Source: a virus
Virus record (IMG/VR): IMGVR_UViG_3300045921_000849
Coordinates: 1-34,250 of that record
Length of the DNA: 34,250 nt
Reading direction: 5' to 3' (one strand)
The stretch's first letter is position 1. Every line of letters begins with the position of its first letter. The notes beneath the pieces were generated by a model, which worked only from the letters and a program-made list of their open reading frames with translations, searched no databases and was not told the DNA's origin. Position numbers and translations under genes: made by a program. Of this stretch, positions 14,735 through 25,556 are shown one piece after another.

Positions 14735-15466
14735 ATGCCTTCGGAGATCGCAACAGTCGAACGGTTGCAAGTGATCCTGGGTGTGGGCGATGCCCGCGTA
14801 CAGGCGTTGGACCTGGCCGTCGCGGCCGCCAATCAAGTCGTCGTCCGTTACTGCAAGCGCGAGTTTGAGCAGAAGGTGCGGACGGTCTTTCTCTCGGGAA
14901 GCGGTCGCCCGGAACTGATTCTGCGCCAGCGGCCCGTTCAGGAGATCCTCGGGCTTTGGGTGGATCCGTGTGGCTATTACGGCAAGCGGGCTGGTGCCTT
15001 TCCGCAAAGCACCCAGTGGAGCGAGGGCACGCACTTTGTCCTGCGCTACGACGACCCCGATGGCCAGATGCAATCGCTTTCGGGAATCGTCGAGCGAATC
15101 GGTGGCAGCCCTTCCGGGTCGCCCGGCGTCGGGCATCACTGGTGGCCGACCGCTCGGGGTGTCGAGGGCGGGTTAGCCTACTGTGCCTTGCCCTCCTGGC
15201 CCCGAGGACAGGGGAATATCAAGATCACCTACGAATCGGGCTACGCGGTAATGCCCGAAGACCTCATCAGTGCCGCCGAGCAAATCGCTGTCTGGATCTT
15301 CAAGACGTTGCCCGAAGGCGGCATGCCGCTGCAATCCGAACGCTACGAAGAGTACGCCTGCTCCCGAGCGGCCCACATGCTCCAAACCGGCGGCGGCGAG
15401 GCCATCCTTGGCTCCGCTCGGCAGATTCTGGCCCGCTACCGCGAGCCTCAATCGTTCTTTGGTTGA
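14735..15466 (+). CDS. Head-tail connector (gp6-like adaptor)
   Basis: 243 residues. It probably forms the ring that sits under the portal. The N-terminal helices (IATVERLQVILGVGDARVQA, then VVRYCKREFEQKV) and the late helical segment (VMPEDLISAAEQIAVWIFKT) follow the pattern of the gp6/Phage_connect family, in which an alpha-helical bundle is interrupted by a beta loop. It is longer than most members because of a middle insert (about 75-165) that includes a palindrome-coded SPSGSPGVGHHWW. Order after portal, protease and capsid is as expected. The family call rests on pattern and position. Confidence 0.7.
   Translation: MPSEIATVERLQVILGVGDARVQALDLAVAAANQVVVRYCKREFEQKVRTVFLSGSGRPELILRQRPVQEILGLWVDPCGYYGKRAGAFPQSTQWSEGTHFVLRYDDPDGQMQSLSGIVERIGGSPSGSPGVGHHWWPTARGVEGGLAYCALPSWPRGQGNIKITYESGYAVMPEDLISAAEQIAVWIFKTLPEGGMPLQSERYEEYACSRAAHMLQTGGGEAILGSARQILARYREPQSFFG
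15121..15134. repeat. GC palindrome inside the connector gene
   Basis: GCCCGGCGTCGGGC preceded by GGTC, in frame, read as SPGVG. Confidence 0.85.
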
Positions 15467-15494
15467 ACGTGAGTCCAAGCTCAGGCCCGACAAG

Positions 15495-15508
15495 GCCCGA
15501 CGCCGGGC
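15495..15508. repeat. GC palindrome, intergenic, with broken copies on both sides
   Basis: A perfect copy is flanked by the partial GGCCCGACAAG (15484-15494) and GTGCCGGGCGACA (15514-15526), which look like half-palindromes left by rearrangement or recombination. Confidence 0.8.
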
Positions 15509-15554
15509 GACACGTGCCGGGCGACAGGATCGAATACCGACGAGGAGGAGTTGC

Positions 15555-15941
15555 ATGCTTGACCTGGAATCGACTCGGGACGTATGGGAACGGATGGCTC
15601 CCGCACCCGAAGCAATCGTCTTGGGTGTTCGCCAAGCGGGCAACAATCAGCCCACCTTTGACGAGTACGCGATTCCCCGAGCCAAGCGTAAGCGGCTTAC
15701 CGAAGAGCAAATTGCCGCGCTGAAGGGCACCTACCTGGCAACACGCTACCGCGTCTGGCAAATCTGGCTTGACGCGCTGCAAGAAGCTCGCCCCCTGGAT
15801 GGCGGGCCGCTGCCCTGCCCCGAACCCAAAGTAGCCGACCGGATTCGCGACGAGGAGGCCGTTGAATGGATTGTGGAAGATGTCGAGATCAAACTGTTTG
15901 GCAACGTCCGCAATCTGATGTGCAAACGCAAGATTACTTAG
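15555..15941 (+). CDS. Unknown neck-region protein
   Basis: 128 residues, with a strong ribosome binding site (GAGGAGGAG). The N-terminus reads like a short strand/helix mix (VWERMAPAPEAIVLGVRQAG). The middle is basic and helical (AKRKRLTEEQIAALKGTYLA, then YRVWQIWLDALQEA), and the end has acidic and beta-prone stretches. No membrane segment or repeat is present. It lies between the connector and the next neck-like gene, so a connector, stopper or tail-joining part is likely by position only. Confidence 0.65.
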   Translation: MLDLESTRDVWERMAPAPEAIVLGVRQAGNNQPTFDEYAIPRAKRKRLTEEQIAALKGTYLATRYRVWQIWLDALQEARPLDGGPLPCPEPKVADRIRDEEAVEWIVEDVEIKLFGNVRNLMCKRKIT

Positions 15942-15954
15942 GGGCATCCCTTGT

Positions 15955-16055
15955 CGCCCGGCGTCGGGCATCCCTTGTCGCCCGGCGTCGGGCCTGGTGT
16001 GTCGCCCGGCGTCGGGCCTGGTGTGTCGCCCGGCACGTGTCGCCCGGCGTCGGGC
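15955..16055. repeat. Four GC palindromes plus one half copy
   Basis: GCCCGGCGTCGGGC at 15955-15968, 15980-15993, 16004-16017 and 16042-16055, with a half copy GCCCGGCA at 16028-16035. Each is preceded by TGTC. Spacing is 24-25 bp for the first three. The array takes up most of the spacer before the gene at 16087. Confidence 0.95.
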
Positions 16056-16086
16056 CTTGTCGGGCCGGATGGGGGGAGAACTTCCC

Positions 16087-16545
16087 GTGGACAGTATGAC
16101 CGCCGCCCTAAATGCTCTGATCGCGCTGCTGCCGGCGATGCTCCTGGAGATCAACGGCAAGCCCCTCGTGGTGCAGAAACGCAAACTGCCGGGCATTGGC
16201 GAGCGGCTGGACGTGGTGCCTGTTTTGGTGATCACGCCCGCCGAACAGCAGCCACCACGTATCCCCTTCGATTCGCGGCCCAGCATGCTGAGAACCTGCG
16301 TCGTTACGATTGGCCTGGTGGCGGCGGGCAACAAGGATCCCATCACGGCTCAGGACGATTACCCGGACGTGCTTGGCGCGGTTGCCGGGCTCTTTGCTCA
16401 CCCGCGCACCCTGATGCCCTATTTGCCGGGCTACCTCCGAGGCGAGGTGCAGGCCGAAACCTACTTTGACCGCACCGCTTACGCCGAGGGGTACGACTAC
16501 CTGATTCTCACCGCCAAACTCGAAGTGGTCGAACGGCTGCATTAG
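16087..16545 (+). CDS. Probable tail-terminator/neck protein
   Basis: 152 residues from GTG 16087 (GGGGGGAG about 9 bp upstream); ATG 16096 is the alternative. It has an N-terminal helix (TAALNALIALLPAMLLEING), then strands (LVVQKRKLPGIG, DVVPVLVITPAEQ, RTCVVTIGLVAAGN) and a last strand-rich part ending in TAKLEVVERLH. A small alpha/beta fold at this place in the gene order fits tail terminators or tail-completion proteins, but no conserved motif proves it. Confidence 0.6.
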   Translation: MDSMTAALNALIALLPAMLLEINGKPLVVQKRKLPGIGERLDVVPVLVITPAEQQPPRIPFDSRPSMLRTCVVTIGLVAAGNKDPITAQDDYPDVLGAVAGLFAHPRTLMPYLPGYLRGEVQAETYFDRTAYAEGYDYLILTAKLEVVERLH

Positions 16546-16575
16546 AAACCCGACGCAAAGCCACTGAGCAACCAG

Positions 16576-16589
16576 GCCCGACGTCGGGC
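16576..16589. repeat. GC palindrome, intergenic
   Basis: GCCCGACGTCGGGC, 11 bp upstream of motif copy 2. Confidence 0.85.
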
Positions 16590-16600
16590 AAAAGGGAGTG

Positions 16601-16617
16601 CGGTAGTTTTCTGCAAA
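16601..16617 (+). promoter_or_regulatory. Recurring motif GGTAGTTTTCTGCAAA, copy 2
   Basis: CGGTAGTTTTCTGCAAA, 11 bp after a palindrome and 52 bp before the gene at 16669. It differs from copies 1 and 3 by two bases in the middle. Confidence 0.4.
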
Positions 16618-16668
16618 CGATCCCCCACCCGGCGGCGGCCGGGCGAGTTATTTCGCGCGAGGTGCCTG

Positions 16669-17265
16669 ATGCCAAATTTCCGGTTCACGCAGGGGCTGAA
16701 CCTGCTCAATTACAACTTCTCCACGACGCAAAATGTGCAGGTGGATGGCACGATTCTCAAATCGCCGATTCTTCCTGCCGCCAAGGCGGGAACCCTGACG
16801 ACACGCACCAACGATACCACCGGCGAGCTTACCTTGGCCTCAGGCCATGGCGTCACAACGGGCGATCGGCTCGATGTCTACTTCGCGAGCGGAATTCGGG
16901 TGAACGTCACGGTGGGTACCGTCGCGGGGAACGTCGTCCCCATCTCTTCGGGATCGGGCGCGATTCTCCCTGCCCAGGGGGCAACGCTTACGGTTTGCGT
17001 GCCGCAAGAGGAGGCCTTTGTGGTGCCCACGGCCAGCCTGAATGCGTTGGGCGTGCGTGGCAACGGCGTTCGCTGTGTGGCCCGCTTTGTTTCCGACAGC
17101 CCGGCGGACGTGCTCGTCGTGGCGCTCCACGATGGCACGCAGGATTTTATCTGGGCGGGCATAGGCACCAACCCCTTCGATAGTGACGACGTTGTCGCCG
17201 TCTTCTTGTCCCACGCGGATGCGAACAGTGCACGTCAGGTCACCGCTTTGGCGGCGGTGGATTAA
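16669..17265 (+). CDS. Unknown beta-rich virion protein
   Basis: 198 residues. The ATG follows GCGAGGTGCC. The sequence is dominated by Gly/Thr/Val strands (SHGV-type turns, e.g. GELTLASGHGVTTGDRLDVY, then RVNVTVGTVAGNVVPISSG and QGATLTVCVP). The second half has aromatic and acidic strands (VLVVALHDGTQDFIWAGIG). This resembles beta-sandwich tail or carrier proteins, but no family was recognised. It is one step upstream of the probable tube protein and on the same strand. Confidence 0.6.
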   Translation: MPNFRFTQGLNLLNYNFSTTQNVQVDGTILKSPILPAAKAGTLTTRTNDTTGELTLASGHGVTTGDRLDVYFASGIRVNVTVGTVAGNVVPISSGSGAILPAQGATLTVCVPQEEAFVVPTASLNALGVRGNGVRCVARFVSDSPADVLVVALHDGTQDFIWAGIGTNPFDSDDVVAVFLSHADANSARQVTALAAVD

Positions 17266-17287
17266 CCCTCGCCCGGCGCTTCGTGTC

Positions 17288-17379
17288 GCCCGGCGTCGGG
17301 CCTAAAGGGGGTCGCCCGGCGTCGGGCCTAAAGGGGGTCGCCCGGCGTCGGGCCTAAAGGGGGTCGCCCGGCGTCGGGC
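17288..17379. repeat. Four-copy palindrome array of 26-bp period
   Basis: GCCCGGCGTCGGGC at 17288, 17314, 17340 and 17366. The three full 12-bp spacers are identical (CTAAAGGGGGTC). The array is intergenic, which may explain a period (26) that does not keep a reading frame, unlike the 24-bp arrays inside genes. Confidence 0.97.
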
Positions 17380-17430
17380 AAGATGGGGCAACACTAAACG
17401 CAACCAGGGCCTTTTTCAGGAGACATCGCG

Positions 17431-17889
17431 ATGGCGCAGTTAGCCGGGCATTTTGTGCAGGTCGATATTGACGGGGTGCCCTACACCGTCAGCGAGTGGA
17501 GTTTTGATGACAACTGCCCCGCTCTGGATACCACCAATTCCGAGGGGGTGGACGGGTCGGGGGCACCCAACGTGGTTGCGTTCGCGACCAATACCAGCGG
17601 CGTCGCGCAGGCGACCATTATGCTGAAAACCGCCACCTTTGACGACACCGACGACATCTTTGCCCCGCCTCTGATCTTGCGATCCGGACTGGTGGTGCGG
17701 ATCTTGATTTACCTGGACGGCCGGGCGGCGGCCAATCCGCACGTCTTCCCTCGGGTGCGTATCACCAACGTCAAGGACGAGGGCCAGACAACCGGCCTCC
17801 AGCCGATCACCCTGGAAGGGGTCACCGATGGCGTGTACTTCCTGCGCGGCCAAACCGGCACGCCGCGAATCCTGACCGCTCGGCTCTAA
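17431..17889 (+). CDS. Probable major tail tube protein
   Basis: 152 residues. It is mostly beta (GHFVQVDIDGVPYTVSEWSF, then GVAQATIMLKTATFDDTDDI, LRSGLVVRILIYLD and LQPITLEGVTDGVYFLRG), consistent with the split beta-barrel of siphophage tube proteins. It sits immediately upstream of the chaperone-like and tape-measure genes, as tube genes do. The ATG follows CAGGAGACATCGCG. The family was not confirmed by a specific motif. Confidence 0.65.
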   Translation: MAQLAGHFVQVDIDGVPYTVSEWSFDDNCPALDTTNSEGVDGSGAPNVVAFATNTSGVAQATIMLKTATFDDTDDIFAPPLILRSGLVVRILIYLDGRAAANPHVFPRVRITNVKDEGQTTGLQPITLEGVTDGVYFLRGQTGTPRILTARL

Positions 17890-17935
17890 GGGGAGTGGTC
17901 CGTTCGCGGAATGCGAAGAAGAAAGAGAGCAATCG

Positions 17936-18475
17936 ATGGAACAGCCGATGGAATTTGTTTTCGAGGGCCGGACCTACTTGATTGGTCGGCGGAACTTTGA
18001 AGTGGAAGAACTCTTTCGCCGCTATCTCGAGCGCAACGCACTGAGTGTAATCCAGCGTCATGCCGAAGCTCTGTCCGCGCCGGACTACCAACTGCACATG
18101 GATGCCTGGCGGCGGGATTGTGCCGCCGAGATTTTCGACTTCGAAGGCTACCACGCGTTGATGGCCGGCATGAGTCGACCGGGGCAAAAGGAGTTGGCTT
18201 ATCTGACCTTGGGGACGTTCAACAAAACCGCCGGGGTCAACCGGGCCTTGATCGAACGGCTTTGGAGCGACAAGGCCAAGTGGGCCGAGTTCCAGACGAT
18301 CCAAGGGGCCGTGAACGCGGACCCAAACGGGACAAGCCCCCCGGCAGCAAGCACGGGATGCCCGACGCCGGGCGGCACGGGATGCCCGACGCCGGGCGGC
18401 ACGGAACGCCCGACGCCGGGCGACACGGCCGCGGGGGCACCGAAGGCGCCCGCCGACTCCGCAAGTCCAGCCTGA
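17936..18475 (+). CDS. Probable tail assembly chaperone (gpG-like)
   Basis: 179 residues. Helical after a short strand start (EFVFEGRTYLIGRRNFEVEE, then ELFRRYLERNALSVIQRHA). It lies just before the tape measure and overlaps a second small gene by one base (TGATG at 18473-18477), the classic place of the G/GT chaperone pair. The last 45 or so residues, from about residue 142, are palindrome-coded: GCPTPGG twice and RPTPGD. A candidate -1 slippery heptamer lies at 18337-18343, ahead of the palindromes. The function call is by position and size. Confidence 0.65.
   Translation: MEQPMEFVFEGRTYLIGRRNFEVEELFRRYLERNALSVIQRHAEALSAPDYQLHMDAWRRDCAAEIFDFEGYHALMAGMSRPGQKELAYLTLGTFNKTAGVNRALIERLWSDKAKWAEFQTIQGAVNADPNGTSPPAASTGCPTPGGTGCPTPGGTERPTPGDTAAGAPKAPADSASPA
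18337..18343 (+). other. Candidate -1 ribosomal frameshift site, C CCC CCG
   Basis: The heptamer is in the correct phase for -1 slippage relative to the gene at 17936. A slip would read through the palindrome array in the -1 frame (MPDAGRHG units) and on into the gene at 18475, giving a fusion of about 285 residues. Lambda and many siphophages make their GT chaperone by such a shift. Confidence 0.4.
18360..18421. repeat. Three-copy palindrome array of 24-bp period
   Basis: GCCCGACGCCGGGC at 18360, 18384 and 18408 inside the 3' end of the chaperone-like gene. The 24-bp period keeps every frame open, both the gene's own frame and the -1 frame. Confidence 0.97.
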
Positions 18476-18792
18476 TGGCCCTGTTGGAAGATGCGGGATA
18501 CCGCATTCACGAGCAGGGCCAATTGACGCGCTACTACGTGCTCAACGTTCTGCAACACCGCCGCAACCGCGAAGGGCAACTGGTGCTGGAGTATGCCGGC
18601 GACGAGAGCAAACCTTTAAGCCGCGCCGAAGTGTTGGCCCTGCTTTATCGTCGACGAGGTTTTAGCGCCTGGCGTATCCCGGGCATGGTCCAGGAGCAGT
18701 TGCGACGGGACAGCGAAGAGTTGACGGCAAAACAGGGTTGCCGATCCCGTGGCCCGCAAGCAGGAGAACAGCCGCATGGCCACCGCTCTTGA
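18475..18792 (+). CDS. Second tail assembly chaperone part (gpT-like)
   Basis: 105 residues from the ATG at 18475, which overlaps the stop of the upstream gene (TGATG). It is helical and charged (YYVLNVLQHRRNREGQLVLE, then SRAEVLALLYRRRGFSAWR). The 3' end overlaps the tape-measure start. It may be made on its own by reinitiation, or as the C-terminal half of a frameshift fusion. Its last 20 or so codons overlap the next gene's leader and give a low-complexity tail. Confidence 0.55.
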   Translation: MALLEDAGYRIHEQGQLTRYYVLNVLQHRRNREGQLVLEYAGDESKPLSRAEVLALLYRRRGFSAWRIPGMVQEQLRRDSEELTAKQGCRSRGPQAGEQPHGHRS

Positions 18793-20707
18793 TGCCCACC
18801 TGGATGCCACCGCGTCGGCCTTGGCCCGCCTGAAAGGCAACGCCGATGCGCTGGGCGCGGGTATGGCATCGGCGATCGATCGGCTCGCCGATGTGCCCGC
18901 CCGCTTGCTGGCGCTGGGACGCGCCGGCCCGACCTTCACCCCGCCCTCGGCCCCGGGAAGCATGGGCCGGCTTCCCTCTGGGCCCTTGCCGGTGTTGCCC
19001 CCACCCGCGAGCCGGTTGCCGGTATCGGCCCTGGCTTCGTCCTTGCCCCTGGAGTTTGCCAAACCTTCCGCGTTGGCTCTTGCTCCCACACCCGCCGGCC
19101 CGACGTCGGGCGATTTGGGGGCGAAGCTGCCGTTGCCTTTGCCCGTGCGCGTTGTCGCGATGGATTCGCGGGTTCAGGCCGTCCTGGCGGCATCGGCGTT
19201 GCCTTCGCAGATTGCCACCGTCGCGGCCCAACGCGGTGCCGCCTCGGGGGGCAAGATGTCCAGTATGGCCGACTGGATGCAGGGGGCGGGTTCGCGGGCG
19301 GTGGGCGCGTTTGGGCAAGTCAAGGATACCTTGATGTCCCTGGCCAGTGTGGGCGATCCTTTCCTGGCCTGGCCGACCTATCAGGCATCGGTGGAAGGAC
19401 TCAGCATCACCATCGGCCAGATGTTCAGCCCGGCGTTGCTGGAAGTCTCGAAATACATTCAGAGCGTCACGGCCTACCTGGATGGCCTGGACGAGGCCAC
19501 CAAGTCGTACTACGCCAAGATTGTCCTCGCGAGCGCCGGCACCCTGGCGGGCGTCGCGGTTCTGTACAAACTGGGCCAGGCGTTCTACGCGGTGAGTGTC
19601 GCGGCACGCGCGGCCGGCATTGCCATGATGACCACCCCTGTTGGGATGATTCTTGGAATCGCCGGCGCGGTGGCCGCCGTGGCGGCGGCGTGGTATCTGG
19701 CGGGCAACAACGCGAACAATGCGGCCACGGCGGCAAGCAAAGTGGCCGGCATCGTGGCCGGCCTTCGTGGGGCAGCCTCGGCGGAAATTCAGCCCGGAGA
19801 CCTGGAGCAGGTAAGTCCGGAAACAAGACAACAAATCCAGTGGGCTTCCCAGACGAAGTCGCCGACGAATTTGAATAAAGCGAGAGAGGCTCTGGCAAAA
19901 GAAGCGGAGTCGGTTCAGGCGGCGTATGAGAAAGCCGACAAGCTCTTTCAGGCAACCGTACCCACCCGCGATGCGGCAATCCAGTTTGACGCGGCCGTTC
20001 GCAAGACGTTCGCGGACACCGTGCGGCAGTCGACGACGACCATCTCCCTGTTCAACCAATACCCCGATTTGCTTCAAGGCAAAGTCCCCGAGGGCGTTAA
20101 GCTGACCCCTTTTCAGCAAAGCATCTTCCGCGAACGCCCGCAAACGATGGATCAGGTTCATCGACTCGTTGGCAACGAAGCGGACGCCCGGTTTTCCTCG
20201 TCCCTGGTGAACCAGGCCACGGCCTTGCCGGATGCCTTTCGGGACCGGGTTATTGCCGAGTTGCGGTCCGAAATCCCTTCGACATTCTTCACGCAAGGGT
20301 ACCGTTCCGCGCCGCTGGGTACTCTTGCCAAAACACGGCCGGAATTGGTTGACCCAGAACGCATACCGTATGTCACCCCCGCCGCGGATGTGATGATCGA
20401 TCGCAAGCTACGTCTGGAATACCTCCGGGCGAAAGACAAGCTCGACGCGGTCTTGCGGCTGCAAGCGACGGTGGGTGGGTCGGCGCCCGCCGGCCCCCTG
20501 CTGGCGACGAGCGGCCTGCCCGCGCCGGTGATCAGTTCCACCGAAGCCCTCGCCGACCGCATGCAAGTGGCGGCCCTCAAGGGCGACGACCTCCAGTCGG
20601 CCAACTTGCAAAAGCAATTGCAGGCCCTGGAGCAGAACAACGTTCTGCTTCGCGAGATCAAAGACGCCATCCGCGATTCCCGCGCTTTGCCCTCCTGGAT
20701 GTACTAG
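18776..20707 (+). CDS. Tape measure protein
   Basis: 643 residues from ATG 18776, chosen because AGGAG lies 8 bp upstream; GTG 18749 is possible. It sets tail length and may help DNA cross the envelope. It is helical and rich in Ala, with a Pro-rich segment (about 45-110) and a central hydrophobic block (about 250-310: AKIVLASAGTLAGVAVLY, then AVSVAARAAGIAMM, and VGMILGIAGAVAAVAAAWYL), as tape measures typically have. The C-terminal half is charged and helical, ending with a coiled-coil-like LQSANLQKQLQALEQNNVLL. One palindrome copy (19098-19111) is read as GPTSGD in the Pro-rich part. It is on the short side, suggesting a short tail. Confidence 0.8.
   Translation: MATALDAHLDATASALARLKGNADALGAGMASAIDRLADVPARLLALGRAGPTFTPPSAPGSMGRLPSGPLPVLPPPASRLPVSALASSLPLEFAKPSALALAPTPAGPTSGDLGAKLPLPLPVRVVAMDSRVQAVLAASALPSQIATVAAQRGAASGGKMSSMADWMQGAGSRAVGAFGQVKDTLMSLASVGDPFLAWPTYQASVEGLSITIGQMFSPALLEVSKYIQSVTAYLDGLDEATKSYYAKIVLASAGTLAGVAVLYKLGQAFYAVSVAARAAGIAMMTTPVGMILGIAGAVAAVAAAWYLAGNNANNAATAASKVAGIVAGLRGAASAEIQPGDLEQVSPETRQQIQWASQTKSPTNLNKAREALAKEAESVQAAYEKADKLFQATVPTRDAAIQFDAAVRKTFADTVRQSTTTISLFNQYPDLLQGKVPEGVKLTPFQQSIFRERPQTMDQVHRLVGNEADARFSSSLVNQATALPDAFRDRVIAELRSEIPSTFFTQGYRSAPLGTLAKTRPELVDPERIPYVTPAADVMIDRKLRLEYLRAKDKLDAVLRLQATVGGSAPAGPLLATSGLPAPVISSTEALADRMQVAALKGDDLQSANLQKQLQALEQNNVLLREIKDAIRDSRALPSWMY
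19098..19111. repeat. GC palindrome in the tape-measure gene
   Basis: GCCCGACGTCGGGC, in frame in the Pro-rich segment. It is the last copy before a stretch of about 2.7 kb with none. Confidence 0.85.
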
Positions 20708-20717
20708 AGGAATGCCC

Positions 20718-21839
20718 ATGCCTTACAGCCGCCAAAATCCTCTGTCCGGCCTGTGGACCGATGGCGTTTTCTTCACCTGGCAAACGCCCGACGTTGGCGG
20801 CGTCGATATCCAGCTGGCCAACAACGGCTCAAGGCTCACGGTGGCCGCCCAGGTTCCTTACGACGACCTCAACGTATTTATCCGCGACATGATTGGTTTT
20901 CCGGAGATTGTGACCGTCTTTCCCAACGGCCAGCCCGCGCGGGCGATTGCACGCACCCGTCCTTACCTCTGGCCGGACCTGCTCGACAACGATGCCATGC
21001 CCTACCTCTACTGCCAGAGCGTGGCCCGGGTGGAAGGCGTCGGGCCACGGGGCAACTACCCGCTCACGGGCACGCCGCGCTACGATATCGCTCGCGTCTG
21101 GCTGACCTTCGCGACGGTACCCTACGGCATCCGTTACGACAGCGATCCCGCGATGTTTCCCAGCGTCGACCTGGCGAACGATCCCGACGGCGCACCGTTC
21201 TACGATCCGCCTTCGATGTCGCACCTGGCGCCCGACGAGGCGACCTTGAACCGCTACGTGGCTACCGGCGGCGATCCTTTCGACCGAGCCATCTCGATAC
21301 CCACGGGACTGATGCGGGCGGTTTACGCTACCGGCGACCTCGTGCCCATCCCGGGTGCAACCCCCCCCGCGCGGAATCCCGCTGTCAACGAGGCCGGCCC
21401 GTTCATCGGTGAATCGCTGGGGCGGATCGAGCCGGGCTGGGATCGTGTCTACACGCACCACCACGTCCCCGAGGTGCCCGTTCGGACGATCCTGTCGGCG
21501 ATGGGCTGTGTCAACGCATTGCCCTTTGGCGGCTTCCCGGCGGGAACGCTTCTGTGTCTGGCTCCCAAGGTTCGGCCCTTCAACTCGGCGCTGGGTACGC
21601 TGATCTTCGATATCGACTACCGCTTCCGCTACCTTGCCAAAACCCGTCGGTTCGATGGCGCCGTCGTGGGCCACAACCACTTCTTGCGGCGGGTGATCCG
21701 GGGCAGCCTGGGGCCGCCGGCCACCTTGGAAGCCGACGTCGATTATCGGCTGGTGACCTTGACCGGCCTGGCCAACGGTCGGCCCACCTACGAGCCGTTT
21801 GACTTCCGCAAGCTGTTTCGCCCTGACCCCGCACCCTAA
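20718..21839 (+). CDS. Unknown baseplate/distal-tail-like protein
   Basis: 373 residues from ATG 20718, preferred over ATG 20712 because GAGG (20707-20710) is then 7 bp away. It is soluble, with Pro/Tyr/Asp-rich loops and repeated beta stretches (LWTDGVFFTWQTPDVGGVDI, then RLTVAAQVPYDDLNVF and GTLIFDIDYRFRYLAKTRRF). It follows the tape measure, where distal tail (Dit) and tail-tip proteins are found. No family was recognised. The first strand pair and size are compatible with a baseplate hub part. Confidence 0.7.
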   Translation: MPYSRQNPLSGLWTDGVFFTWQTPDVGGVDIQLANNGSRLTVAAQVPYDDLNVFIRDMIGFPEIVTVFPNGQPARAIARTRPYLWPDLLDNDAMPYLYCQSVARVEGVGPRGNYPLTGTPRYDIARVWLTFATVPYGIRYDSDPAMFPSVDLANDPDGAPFYDPPSMSHLAPDEATLNRYVATGGDPFDRAISIPTGLMRAVYATGDLVPIPGATPPARNPAVNEAGPFIGESLGRIEPGWDRVYTHHHVPEVPVRTILSAMGCVNALPFGGFPAGTLLCLAPKVRPFNSALGTLIFDIDYRFRYLAKTRRFDGAVVGHNHFLRRVIRGSLGPPATLEADVDYRLVTLTGLANGRPTYEPFDFRKLFRPDPAP

Positions 21840-21841
21840 GA

Positions 21842-21854
21842 CCCGACGCCGGGC
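21842..21854. repeat. GC palindrome, one base short
   Basis: CCCGACGCCGGGC preceded by A, in the short spacer before the gene at 21873. Confidence 0.75.
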
Positions 21855-21872
21855 AAGAAGAGGCCAAGCTCC

Positions 21873-24262
<2,390 letters not shown>

Positions 24263-24266
<4 letters not shown>

Positions 24267-25528
24267 GCGATCACGCCAGGCAACAATTCCGCAAAAAGAT
24301 AGAGTCTTTACGGGCCAATCGAGGAAATCCAAAAAAGCCTGTTCCTGGAAACAGTCCCAAACCACGCGAAGACCACGCCGGCTTGCTGTTGGAGCAGCAA
24401 GCACCTTGTGTGCATCGTGGGCCGGCAACAGGAAAGACGAGTCTGTGTTTGGTGGGGTGCGGCCAGGCGCAAAGGCCCTTGTATTCTTGTGCCTTACACG
24501 GGGTTTGCTCCGGGCTGGTGCCTACCCAAGAGGGTCGATCCTGCCTGCGATGCAACGATCGTCTGGTTCGGCAGATCGTGCCAGGCCTTGCCGATCCTCT
24601 GCCTGGTGACGAAGTAAAGGATAAACCCAAAGATTGGGCGAATCGTTTCGCCATCCAGCAACGCCACATCGAGGCCCTTCGCCATTTGCTTACGGTCGAT
24701 CTTCCCGAGCCGCCGCCGATGCAAGGGGATGGGGTGCTGATCGTCGGGGGTGGCAAATACTGGCTTATGGCGGTCTTGTCGGTCCGCATGCTTCGCTCGA
24801 CGGGATGCACGCTTCCCGTGCAGGTGTGGTATCGCGGCGCGGAGGAGCCGGTGAATCCTGCCGACGTGGAAGGGCTGGATGTGCGGCTTGTCGATTCCCA
24901 CGCCCATGCACAAAGCCTCCCACCAGAGCAAAGGCCGCGCATTCTGCGCGGCTGGGAAAACAAAACCTACGCGATGCTGCACTGCGGCTGGCGGCGCATC
25001 TTCTATCTCGATGCCGATGCGTATTGCCTCGCGGACCCTACTCTGCTGTTTGACCTGTCCGACGACCGGATTGTCTACTGGGTCGATCTTCCGGATACCG
25101 CCAACCATGTGCGTTGGTCTGCCTTTGGAATGGAGGTGCCTCAGGGCAACCGAGTCCCCATGATTCAAGGCGGACAGGTGCTGATCGACATGCATTTATT
25201 CTGGCGAGAGTTTGTACTTGCCCACTGGTTAAATCAGCACAGCGATTACAGCTACCAGCACGGCTACGGGGATCAGGATCAATGGCGCGTCGCGCTGGCT
25301 CTTACACAGGGAAGCTATCGCGTGCTGGGTTTCGCGCAGTGGCAACACCCCGCTTTTACCTACGTCTGGGAGGGAGTATGCTGGCTCGTCCACCGCTGCC
25401 GGGGCAAATTCTTCCCCGGCCAAAAGCTACCCGATCGCAACGACGCCCTACCCCGCGAAGCCGAAGTGTTCGCGCTTTGGGAGAAGGTACAACACGTGTC
25501 GCCCGGCGTCGGGCCGGATGTGCGGTAG
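24263..25528 (+). CDS. Glycosyltransferase with Cys-rich N-terminal domain
   Basis: 421 residues from ATG 24263, which overlaps the upstream stop. The N-terminal 115 or so contain a Cys pattern (PCVHRGPATG, LCLVGC, SCALHGVC, SCLRCNDR) with seven or eight Cys, probably a zinc-binding module; similar modules are known to me from planctomycete glycosyltransferases. The catalytic domain begins at GVLIVGGGKYWLMAVLSV and has a likely DxD motif, FYLDADAYC (Asp about 250), that binds a metal and a nucleotide sugar. Overall it resembles GT71/GT8-like A-fold enzymes. It may modify phage structural proteins or the host surface. A palindrome encodes the last residues (HVSPGVGPDVR). It is an unusual cargo within a tail cassette. 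Confidence 0.75.
25501..25514. repeat. GC palindrome at the 3' end of the glycosyltransferase gene
   Basis: GCCCGGCGTCGGGC preceded by TGTC, in frame, read as VSPGVG, 8 bp before motif copy 3. It is the first copy after a gap of about 3.6 kb. Confidence 0.9.
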
Positions 25529-25540
25529 TTCTTTGCAAAA
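25523..25540 (+). promoter_or_regulatory. Recurring motif GGTAGTTCTTTGCAAA, copy 3
   Basis: CGGTAGTTCTTTGCAAAA, overlapping the glycosyltransferase stop (TAG at 25526-25528) and 17 bp before the next ATG. The first 17 bases are identical to copy 1. Confidence 0.45.
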
Positions 25541-25556
25541 AAGGGAGGGTTGAACC

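Noticed and set aside
18662-20296. Long minus-strand open frame (544 residues)
   Set aside because: It is antisense to the tape measure, Arg/Gly/His-rich, without a ribosome binding site or recognisable domain. The long frame follows from high GC content.
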